From NCBI GenBank assembly GCA_022561735.1, contig JADFQR010000114.1, positions 1-5,205 of the forward strand: a stretch of 5,205 bases of DNA, written 5' to 3'. The notes beneath the pieces were generated by a model. It did no database searches and had not been told where the DNA came from. It was given only the letters and a program-made list of their open reading frames with translations. The DNA comes from Chloroflexota bacterium (lineage in GTDB: Bacteria; Chloroflexota; Dehalococcoidia; UBA1151). A program made the position numbers and the translations under genes. This document shows, piece after piece, positions 1 to 5,100 of the stretch. Numbering within the stretch: position 1 is the first letter of the stretch; each line of letters starts with the position of its first letter.

Positions 1-1084
1 GGTCCCACGGGTTTGCCGCCAGCCACTCCTCGTTCAGGACGACGCCGATTCCCGGGGCGTCCGTCACCGGGAAGAAGCCGTCCTTCTGCACCGGCGCGGT
101 GCCGGACGTCGCGTCCTGGAACCAGGGTTGGAGTCCGCCCTCCTGGATCATGAAATTGGGCGTGCAGGCGTCGAGCTGAAGCGCCGCCGCCGTGCAGATC
201 GGCCCGTACGGGTTGTGCGGCTGGAAACCCACGTAATGCGCCTCTGCCATCGCTGCGATCTTCTTGAGCTCCATGATTCCGCCCGCCTGCACCACGTCTG
301 GCTGGATCATCGCAACGATCTGCCGCTTCAGGAGGTCCGTGTAGTCCCACTTCGTGAACAACCGCTCCCCGGTGGCGATCGGGATATTCACCGCATGGGC
401 GACACGTTGCAGCGCATCAAGATTCTGGGGTGGCACCGGCTCCTCGTACACAAATGGCCGGTACTCCTCTACGGCGAGGCCCATGTGTATGGCTGCCGCG
501 GGAGAGAGCCTTCCGTGTACCTCCAGCAGCAGTTCAACGTCGTCCCCGACAGCCTCGCGCACGGCCTTGATCTTGGCGATCGCGTGCCGTTCAACATCGC
601 GCGCCATGAATATGCCGGTGTGATCAAACGGGTCTCCCTTGAGCGCCGTGAGACCCTGCTGAATGAACCCCATCGCCCGTTCCACGGCAAGCTCCGGCGT
701 AGCGCCGTCCCACCGGCCGTAGGTCCAGATCCTGTCGCGCATCCTGCCGCCGAGCAGTTCGTAGACCGGGACGCCCAGCGCCTTGCCCTTGATGTCCCAC
801 AGGGCGATCTCGATGCCGCTGATCGCTGACATCTGGATCACGCCGCCGCGTACGTGGAAATGGTGATAGAGGCGCTGCCAGTGCTCTTCTATCCTGCCGG
901 GATCTTTTCCAATGAGAGTCTCGCCGAACTCTTCGACCATGTTGGCGACGGCAAGCGGTCCGCAGGTGGCTTCACCCCAACCCGTGATGCCTTCATCGGT
1001 CTCGATCTTGACGTAGACGTAGTTGCGGCTTCCGAAGGCCGTCTTCGCGGAACTCGGAATCGCACTGATGCTCGTGATTTTCAT
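1..1084 (-). CDS. Enolase-superfamily sugar-acid dehydratase, copy A (3' end outside window)
   Basis: This cytoplasmic enzyme of the mandelate racemase/muconate lactonizing family resembles D-galactonate dehydratase. It probably converts an acid sugar to a 2-keto-3-deoxy acid, but the substrate is not known. The frame is open from ATG at 1084 to base 2 (361 codons, no stop), so about 25 C-terminal residues are missing compared with its neighbour. An N-terminal capping domain (about 1-115) precedes the TIM barrel. Predicted Mg ligands are E188 (in EVHGR), E214 (YEEP) and E240 (ATGER). D263 (QPD) and H290 (QPHNPYGP) form the likely Asp-His acid/base pair, and E315 is also conserved. The position of the racemase KxK base reads LKG (K149), which fits a dehydratase better than a racemase. 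A good ribosome site (GGGGAGA, 1098-1092) lies 7 nt before the ATG. It is about 70% identical by hand count to the gene at 2409-1237. Family assignment is firm; substrate is open. Confidence 0.9.
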   Translation of the reverse strand, partial: MKITSISAIPSSAKTAFGSRNYVYVKIETDEGITGWGEATCGPLAVANMVEEFGETLIGKDPGRIEEHWQRLYHHFHVRGGVIQMSAISGIEIALWDIKGKALGVPVYELLGGRMRDRIWTYGRWDGATPELAVERAMGFIQQGLTALKGDPFDHTGIFMARDVERHAIAKIKAVREAVGDDVELLLEVHGRLSPAAAIHMGLAVEEYRPFVYEEPVPPQNLDALQRVAHAVNIPIATGERLFTKWDYTDLLKRQIVAMIQPDVVQAGGIMELKKIAAMAEAHYVGFQPHNPYGPICTAAALQLDACTPNFMIQEGGLQPWFQDATSGTAPVQKDGFFPVTDAPGIGVVLNEEWLAANPWD

Positions 1085-1096
1085 GTGACTGTCTCC

Positions 1097-1128
1097 CCGG
1101 GAAAGTCCCGGTAGATTTCGGGGGACTT
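1097..1128 (-). promoter_or_regulatory. Two mutually exclusive hairpins next to the ribosome site of copy A
   Basis: Read on the minus strand, AAGTCCC (1128-1122) can pair with GGGACTT (1109-1103). The second arm overlaps another perfect stem, CCGGGA (1111-1106) with TCCCGG (1102-1097), which has a 3-nt loop. The second stem takes in the first two G residues of the GGGGAGA ribosome site at 1098-1092. The two stems share bases 1103-1109 and so cannot form together. This could modulate translation of the dehydratase gene. The pairing is seen directly in the sequence; a regulatory role is inference, and GC-rich DNA makes short stems common. Confidence 0.35.
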
Positions 1129-1186
1129 AAGAAACTATCTCGACATCCGCCTATCGGCGTGTGTCTATCGTGAAACTTCTCCATCA

Positions 1187-1219
1187 CCCTCGCCCGCCGT
1201 GCGTCCGGCCGGGGAAGGG
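1187..1219. repeat. Imperfect GC-rich hairpin between the two dehydratase genes
   Basis: Arms at 1187-1198 (CCCTCGCCCGCC on plus) and 1207-1219 form a stem of about 11 pairs with one mismatch, one G-U wobble and one bulge, around an 8-nt loop. It lies just past the stop codon of the upstream dehydratase. It is not followed by a T-run on the minus strand, so it is not a standard intrinsic terminator. It could be an mRNA-stabilising 3' hairpin or one copy of a dispersed extragenic palindrome. A single copy cannot distinguish these. Confidence 0.35.
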
Positions 1220-1236
1220 GATTACTGAAATAGCCG

Positions 1237-2409
1237 CTAAGCCCACTCGGTCTGCTGCATGGAAGGCCAGTACGCCGCCCGGGCGTAGCCTTCCGGCGTG
1301 ACCTGCGCAACCGGCGGGTTGGCTCGCAATACCGCCTCATCGATCTCGATACCGATCCCCGGGGCTGTCGGCAGATCGAAGTACCCGTCTTTCTGCTTCG
1401 GGAACTCGCCGCCGACCACGACCATGCCGAACCACGCGCCGTGGCCGCCTTCCTGGATCATGAAATTGGGAGTGCAGGCGTCTACCTGTAGCGCTGCGAT
1501 TGAGTTAACAGGCCCGTACGGGTTGTGCGGCTGGAACCCAACGTAATGGGCTTCCGCCATGGCAGCGATCTTCTTCAGTTCCAGGATGCCGCCGGCGTGC
1601 CCTATGTCCGGCTGGATCATCGCCACGATCTGCTGCTCCAACAGGTGCGTAAATCCCCACTTCGTGTAAAGACGCTCGCCCGTCGCCAGCGGAACGTTGA
1701 TCGCTTCCGAAACGCGTTTCATGGCGTCAATATTCTGAGGCGGAACCGGCTCCTCGAACACGTACGGCCGGTACTCCTCGATCGCCAGTCCCACCCTTAT
1801 CGCCGCCGCAGGAGCGAGCCGTCCGTGTACCTCGACCAGCAGTTCGATGTCGTCCCCAACCGCTTCACGCACCGCCTTCAACTTCGCCACTGCGTCGCGT
1901 TCAGACTGGACAGACCCGAACAGACCCTGGTGTCCGAACGGGTCGCCCTTCAGTGCCGTCAGCCCGGTCGCCACCTCCCGCAGCGCGTGCTCCACACATT
2001 CCTCGGGCGTCGCTCCGTCCCATCGTCCGTAAGTCCAGATCTTGTCGCGCATCGCGCCGCCCAGTAGCTCGTACACCGGCACGCCGAGCGCCTTGCCCTT
2101 GATATCCCAGAGGGCGATCTCGATACCGCTGATCGCCGCCATCTGTATCACCCCTCCGCGTACGTTGTGATAGAGGTGATAGAGCCGCTGCCAGTGCTCC
2201 TCAATCCGGGACGGGTCCCTGCCAACTAGCGTCGCCCCGATCTCGTCCACCATGCCGCCGACGATCAGGGGGCCGCAGGTAGATTCGCCCCAGCCTGTGA
2301 TGCCCTCATCGGTCTCGATCTTCACATACACAAAATTGCGACGGTTGCCGTTCGCGTCAGCTACCGGGGCAGCGCTGGGAATCGCCTCGACACTTGTGAT
2401 CTTCACCAT
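1237..2409 (-). CDS. Enolase-superfamily sugar-acid dehydratase, copy B (complete)
   Basis: This 390-residue protein is close to the usual length of galactonate/gluconate dehydratase-like members of the mandelate racemase family. The capping domain spans about 1-115 and the barrel follows. Predicted Mg ligands are E193 (EVHGR), E219 (FEEP) and E245 (ATGER). D268 (QPDIGHAGG) and H295 (QPHNPYGP) are the likely Asp-His catalytic pair, with E320 near the last strand. In characterised D-galactonate dehydratase the first ligand is Asp, in a DFHGR-type motif, whereas here it is Glu. Compared with copy A, the 20s loop is three residues longer, one Asn is inserted near residue 82, and the stretch after GG at 321-337 differs completely, so the substrates may differ. 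The start is ambiguous: ATG at 2409 leaves only 3 nt after GGGAG, while GTG at 2406 (codon 2) gives 6 nt and aligns exactly with the Met of copy A. It probably leads a unit with copy A, 152 bp downstream. Substrate unknown. Confidence 0.93.
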   Translation of the reverse strand: MVKITSVEAIPSAAPVADANGNRRNFVYVKIETDEGITGWGESTCGPLIVGGMVDEIGATLVGRDPSRIEEHWQRLYHLYHNVRGGVIQMAAISGIEIALWDIKGKALGVPVYELLGGAMRDKIWTYGRWDGATPEECVEHALREVATGLTALKGDPFGHQGLFGSVQSERDAVAKLKAVREAVGDDIELLVEVHGRLAPAAAIRVGLAIEEYRPYVFEEPVPPQNIDAMKRVSEAINVPLATGERLYTKWGFTHLLEQQIVAMIQPDIGHAGGILELKKIAAMAEAHYVGFQPHNPYGPVNSIAALQVDACTPNFMIQEGGHGAWFGMVVVGGEFPKQKDGYFDLPTAPGIGIEIDEAVLRANPPVAQVTPEGYARAAYWPSMQQTEWA

Positions 2410-2412
2410 TTG

Positions 2413-2417
2413 CTCCC
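2413..2417 (-). promoter_or_regulatory. Ribosome site bearing on the start of dehydratase copy B
   Basis: Minus-strand GGGAG lies 3 nt before ATG (2409-2407) and 6 nt before GTG (2406-2404). The 6-nt spacing is more usual and the GTG aligns with the first codon of the paralogue, so initiation at GTG is a serious alternative. The protein would differ only by one Met. Confidence 0.5.
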
Positions 2418-2534
2418 GCGCTGGTACTCGCGCTAAACAGTCGTCTCCGGTTGAAGGTCCGTTCAGGTCGGCGCAAACTTACGTCAACAACTGAGTGCGT
2501 GCCAGCCCGCGGCGTGCGTTTTTATCGATGCACT

Positions 2535-2563
2535 CCGGATACGCCCTGGTACGTAGAATCCGG
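2535..2563 (+). promoter_or_regulatory. Inverted repeat with a -10-like hexamer upstream of the USP-CBS gene
   Basis: CCGGAT (2535-2540) and ATCCGG (2558-2563) form a perfect 6-bp inverted repeat with a 17-bp spacer. A -10-like TAGAAT at 2554-2559 overlaps the right arm and lies 32 bp before the ATG at 2592. No convincing -35 box is found 16-18 bp upstream. It could be an activator-dependent promoter with an operator, or chance. The remainder of the divergent gap 2410-2591 shows no gene, and no good promoter was recognised for the minus-strand dehydratases. Confidence 0.25.
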
Positions 2564-2577
2564 GAAACCGTTGCACC

Positions 2578-2582
2578 GAGGG
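2578..2582 (+). promoter_or_regulatory. Ribosome site fixing the start of the USP-CBS gene
   Basis: GAGGG lies 9 nt before the ATG at 2592. That ATG begins MFKKILVPLDG, the canonical first beta strand of a universal stress protein. This supports 2592 over the upstream in-frame TTG at 2451. Confidence 0.6.
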
Positions 2583-2591
2583 CTCTCCCGT

Positions 2592-3962
2592 ATGTTTAAA
2601 AAAATCCTGGTCCCGCTGGATGGCACGGCCGACTCCGAACGCGTCCTTGATTGGGTGAAACCGTTCGCCGTCCTCGGGGCCGAGCTCCACCTTGTCACCG
2701 TCGTGGACTCACGCCACCGGGCTGATGCGCAGGACATCGACAACCTTTCGGAGTCGATCTCGGAATTGGCCGAGCGATACCTTCATGACCTGCTTGACAG
2801 GGTGCGCAAAGAGTTCCCATCAACCCAGGCGACGATCGGCACGGGCCGTCCCGCACTTGAAATCCTGAGGATCGCGTCGAAGGTGAACGCTGATCTGATT
2901 GCCATGGAGTCTCATCGCAGTTCAGCGTTCATGCGCGGGATTCTCGGGAGCTGCACCGACGCCGTGGTCCGGGCCGGACGCCTCCCGGTACTCGTGTTGC
3001 CGCCCGGCGCGGCTGACGTGAAAGCTCCTGACAAGCCCGGGACTGTGCTTGTCCCGCTCGATGGCTCGGAGCTAGCGGAGCGCGCTCTGACGGTCGCCGT
3101 GGAAATGGCACGCGACTTCCAGGCCGAGCTTGCACTGCTGCGGTCGATGAGCAGCTCCGTCTACGGGACCGGTGCGTATGGAGTGGACGCGTCGCTGGCC
3201 TGGGATAAGGCGATCGAGTTCCAGGCGCAAGAATCGGCCGCCTACCTCGAAGATCACGCGGACCGGGTGCGGGAGGACGTCCCGTCGGTGCGCATAGCGG
3301 TGTCGACCGCCACTGGCGCCGCCGCCGTGCTGGAGGCCATGGAGGGGTCACCCTCCACGCTGACCGTCATGGTCACGCACGGCCGTGGCGGGTTCAGGCG
3401 CCTGATGCTCGGAAGCGTCACGGATAAGGTGGTCCGCTCCGGTCACGCGCCGGTGCTCGTGTTGCCGGCTCGTTACAAGGCGGGCGCTCCCGATTTGCCC
3501 GGCGAAGTGATGGTGAGTGACGTCATGAGCAGTCCCGCGATCACGACGAACGGGGACACGACTCTTGGACATGCCGCCCGCTTGATGGTGGAGAATCACA
3601 TCGGAGCGCTCCCGGTGGTGGACGAATCAGGCGCCATCATCGGGATCATCACGGAAAGCCTGTTTTTGCCGACCGAACAGCACGTGCCGTTCTCACGTGA
3701 CCCGATCTTCAAGGTGTTTGACCAGTCGGTCGGCGGCGCGAAAGGGCTCAAGGACGCACTGGAAGCGCTTCGTGACCGGCCGGTTCGCGAGATCATGCTG
3801 GAGGGCAGGGCGACGGTCCCGGAGGACGCCCCTCTGACAGAAGCAGCGGCGCTCATGATGCGAGACGCAATTACGCACGTGCCGGTTCTCAAAGATGACG
3901 TGGTCGTTGGCATCGTTGCGGTGCACGACCTGCTACGCCTCATAGCGGAAGACGGGGATTAA
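2592..3962 (+). CDS. Tandem universal-stress-protein domains fused to a CBS pair
   Basis: This is a soluble 456-residue protein, probably an adenine-nucleotide sensor of stress or energy state; its partner is unknown. USP domain 1 is about 1-138 (ILVPLDGT at 5-12), USP domain 2 about 150-293 (VLVPLDGSE at 152-160), and CBS motifs are about 306-357 and 398-452 with a ~40-residue insert between them. The usual USP ATP motif is G-x2-G-x9-G-[S/T]. Domain 1 reads ESHR then GS (106-109, 119-120), losing both early glycines. Domain 2 reads VTHG then GS (261-264, 274-275), losing only the first. CBS1 keeps T354 of the adenosine motif but has Leu at the Asp position (357). CBS2 keeps D446 but has A443 instead of Thr/Ser. 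The two repeats therefore look specialised, each holding half of the usual binding set. The ATG at 2592 is chosen because homology begins there and GAGGG precedes it. The TAA overlaps the next gene's ATG by one base. Confidence 0.93.
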   Translation: MFKKILVPLDGTADSERVLDWVKPFAVLGAELHLVTVVDSRHRADAQDIDNLSESISELAERYLHDLLDRVRKEFPSTQATIGTGRPALEILRIASKVNADLIAMESHRSSAFMRGILGSCTDAVVRAGRLPVLVLPPGAADVKAPDKPGTVLVPLDGSELAERALTVAVEMARDFQAELALLRSMSSSVYGTGAYGVDASLAWDKAIEFQAQESAAYLEDHADRVREDVPSVRIAVSTATGAAAVLEAMEGSPSTLTVMVTHGRGGFRRLMLGSVTDKVVRSGHAPVLVLPARYKAGAPDLPGEVMVSDVMSSPAITTNGDTTLGHAARLMVENHIGALPVVDESGAIIGIITESLFLPTEQHVPFSRDPIFKVFDQSVGGAKGLKDALEALRDRPVREIMLEGRATVPEDAPLTEAAALMMRDAITHVPVLKDDVVVGIVAVHDLLRLIAEDGD

Positions 3963-4414
3963 TGCCCGGATCAATGACACCGGACGAGATCGCGACGTTC
4001 TTGAGCGGCCCGATAATCGCCCGGCTCGCCACCGTCCAGCCGGGCGGCGCTCCGTACATCGCGCCGGTCTGGCAGCAGTGGGACGGCGAGTTGATGTATG
4101 TGGTCGGACGCGCCGGGTCACAGTTTGTGGAACACGTCCGGCATGAGCCGCGCGTGGCTGTGTCGTGCGCCGATGACGCCGATCCTGAACATCCGCGTGT
4201 GCTGATTGAAGGCCGCGCCGAGGTGGTAGAAGGACCGGCCCCGATGACAGGCCGCATGCTCCAGATCGCAGAGGAGATGGCCCTGCGGTACATGGGGCCG
4301 AACGGTCCGAGTTACATGCAGCGAACCGCCGACCGGCCTCGCTGCCTTATCGTCATCACCCCGGACAAGATCGTTTCCTGGGCGGGCGGAGAATGGCACC
4401 CGCGGTACCGGTAG
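3962..4414 (+). CDS. Pyridoxamine-5'-phosphate-oxidase-like split-barrel protein (flavin or F420 type)
   Basis: This 150-residue protein is typical of the PPOX/flavin-reductase split-barrel superfamily, whose members bind FMN, F420 or haem, usually as dimers. The core runs from ARLATVQPGGAPYIAPVW (20-37) through a turn with WDGELMYVV (40-48) to EHVRHEPRVAVSC (57-69) and RVLIEGRAEVVEG (79-91), matching the usual order of beta strands and phosphate-contacting basic residues. The C-terminal strands (128-145) end in a short basic tail. It is shorter than true PdxH, so pyridoxal phosphate synthesis is unlikely. An F420- or FMN-dependent reductase, or a cofactor-binding stress protein, fits better. 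The start shares one base with the stop of the USP-CBS gene (TAATG), implying translational coupling and joint function; GGAAG at 3947-3951 may serve as ribosome site. An in-frame Met at residue 5 (3974) is an alternative start. The exact cofactor cannot be read from the sequence. Confidence 0.85.
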   Translation: MPGSMTPDEIATFLSGPIIARLATVQPGGAPYIAPVWQQWDGELMYVVGRAGSQFVEHVRHEPRVAVSCADDADPEHPRVLIEGRAEVVEGPAPMTGRMLQIAEEMALRYMGPNGPSYMQRTADRPRCLIVITPDKIVSWAGGEWHPRYR

Positions 4415-4427
4415 CGCCCCGGTTTTT
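4407..4427 (+). terminator. Weak intrinsic terminator candidate after the split-barrel gene
   Basis: ACCGG (4407-4411) can pair with CCGGT (4419-4423) around a 7-nt loop that contains the TAG stop, followed by a T-run at 4423-4427. The stem is only 5 bp, so efficiency is doubtful. Its position between convergent genes is where a terminator is expected. A separate 12-bp perfect palindrome TGGGCCGGCCCA lies at 4431-4442, which could hinder polymerases from both directions. Confidence 0.35.
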
Positions 4428-4454
4428 GCGTGGGCCGGCCCAGGCCGTAGGAGA

Positions 4455-4982
4455 TTATTCGGCGCTGTGCGCACGGGCGCGCCGGTACAGGGCGTACCAG
4501 ACCCTGATCCCGTCGGCGTGCTCGTCGTAGTGGAGCACTGTTCCCGCATCCAACTGCCGGCGTACCGGAGATCCGCTGGTGAACACTTCCGGCGGCGATG
4601 ACTCTATCGCTTCCCTGAGTGCGCGATGGGTGGCGTCAAGATGTGTGCTCGCATCCGCCACACTCATTGCCGCGTGACTGCGCCGTTCAGTCTCGTTGAA
4701 CGCGTCGAGATCGTCAGGGTCCGGAATGGGGATACCGTCCAGAAGCGCGGCGGTCACCCGGGACTCCCATGCGGCGATGTGGATCAGCACCTCTTTGACC
4801 GACCAGTCGCCGCATGCGCCCGGCACTTCCATGTCGGCGGCGGTGAGCGGCTCCAGGGCCTGACGGAAAGATCGCCACGAGTCGTCAACGGCCGCCCGTA
4901 TCTGTTCCTTGATCAAAGCCTTTTCCTGATTAGACCGAGACATGACCGGGTCCATACCGGCCAATCCAAACGCGCGCCACAT
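4455..4982 (-). CDS. DinB/ClbS-like four-helix-bundle protein with a His metal triad
   Basis: This protein of up to 175 residues belongs to the DinB-like superfamily (DinB, maleylpyruvate isomerase-like and ClbS/DfsB proteins). Visible marks are GDWSVKEVLIHIAAWE (58-73) in the second helix, and HYDEH (151-155) in the last helix. H68, H151 and H155 match the usual three-histidine metal site, so a metal-dependent transferase, hydrolase or thiol-linked activity is plausible. ClbS-type members hydrolyse a genotoxin warhead, but no such substrate can be claimed here. The first helix begins near residue 18, so Met10 (4955) or Met14 (4943) may be the true start; none of the three starts has a strong ribosome site. 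The gene is convergent with the split-barrel gene, 40 bp away, and divergent from the propeller gene. There are no signal peptide or membrane segments. Confidence 0.82.
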   Translation of the reverse strand: MWRAFGLAGMDPVMSRSNQEKALIKEQIRAAVDDSWRSFRQALEPLTAADMEVPGACGDWSVKEVLIHIAAWESRVTAALLDGIPIPDPDDLDAFNETERRSHAAMSVADASTHLDATHRALREAIESSPPEVFTSGSPVRRQLDAGTVLHYDEHADGIRVWYALYRRARAHSAE

Positions 4983-5018
4983 CTTCGCACGGGGGCCCGA
5001 CGGGCTTCGCGCTCCGGG

Positions 5019-5047
5019 TTGACTCTACGGGAGGGCGGGCGTAGCGT
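5019..5047 (+). promoter_or_regulatory. Sigma-70-type promoter candidate for the propeller gene
   Basis: TTGACT (5019-5024) is followed after exactly 17 bp by TAGCGT (5042-5047). This matches five of six -35 consensus bases and the TAnnnT form of the -10 box common in GC-rich bacteria. It faces the gene starting at 5101, implying a leader of roughly 45 nt. Confidence 0.45.
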
Positions 5048-5056
5048 CTCGCCCGC
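5035..5056. promoter_or_regulatory. Perfect 7-bp dyad bracketing the -10 box
   Basis: GCGGGCG (5035-5041) and CGCCCGC (5050-5056) are perfect inverted copies around an 8-bp centre. That centre contains the whole putative -10 hexamer (5042-5047). The geometry is that of a repressor operator blocking the promoter. The alternative is a GC-rich hairpin unrelated to transcription start. Confidence 0.4.
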
Positions 5057-5060
5057 TGTG

Positions 5061-5086
5061 TGATTCGGTTCAAGTTGTCGGAATCA
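5061..5086. promoter_or_regulatory. Inverted repeat in the leader of the propeller gene
   Basis: TGATTC (5061-5066) and GAATCA (5081-5086) form a perfect 6-bp inverted repeat with a 14-bp spacer, ending 4 bp before the GGAG ribosome site. It may be a second operator or a leader hairpin. Support is the symmetry alone. Confidence 0.25.
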
Positions 5087-5100
5087 ATTGGAGAACATGA

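Noticed and set aside
128..829. Plus-strand 233-codon open frame opposite dehydratase copy A
   Set aside because: It is the antisense shadow of a well-conserved enzyme. A similar frame opposite copy B (1525-2067) arises from the same conserved codons. The translation is rich in Arg, His and Leu and resembles no family.
993..1340. Minus-strand 115-codon open frame across the gap between the two dehydratases
   Set aside because: It overlaps both real genes in another frame, has low-complexity Arg/Ser-rich translation and no recognisable domain.
1525..2067. Plus-strand 180-codon open frame opposite dehydratase copy B
   Set aside because: Antisense shadow of the real gene, as with 128-829; its likeness to that frame only reflects the paralogy of the sense genes.
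2495..2526. GC-rich stretch followed by a T-run (2519-2523) resembling a terminator
   Set aside because: The GCGTGC elements are direct, not inverted, repeats, so no stem forms, and no plus-strand gene ends upstream.
2451..2591. Forty-seven-residue N-terminal extension of the USP-CBS protein from a TTG start
   Set aside because: The extension has no recognisable domain and fills the divergent promoter region. The ATG at 2592 has a ribosome site and begins exactly at the first USP strand.
2929..3351. Minus-strand 140-codon open frame inside the USP-CBS gene
   Set aside because: Pro/Arg/Ser-rich shadow typical of GC-rich antisense frames; the sense gene is clear.
4626..5063. Plus-strand 145-codon open frame opposite the DinB-like gene
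   Set aside because: Antisense to a gene with clear motifs; it runs through the candidate promoter and dyad and has no recognisable domain.
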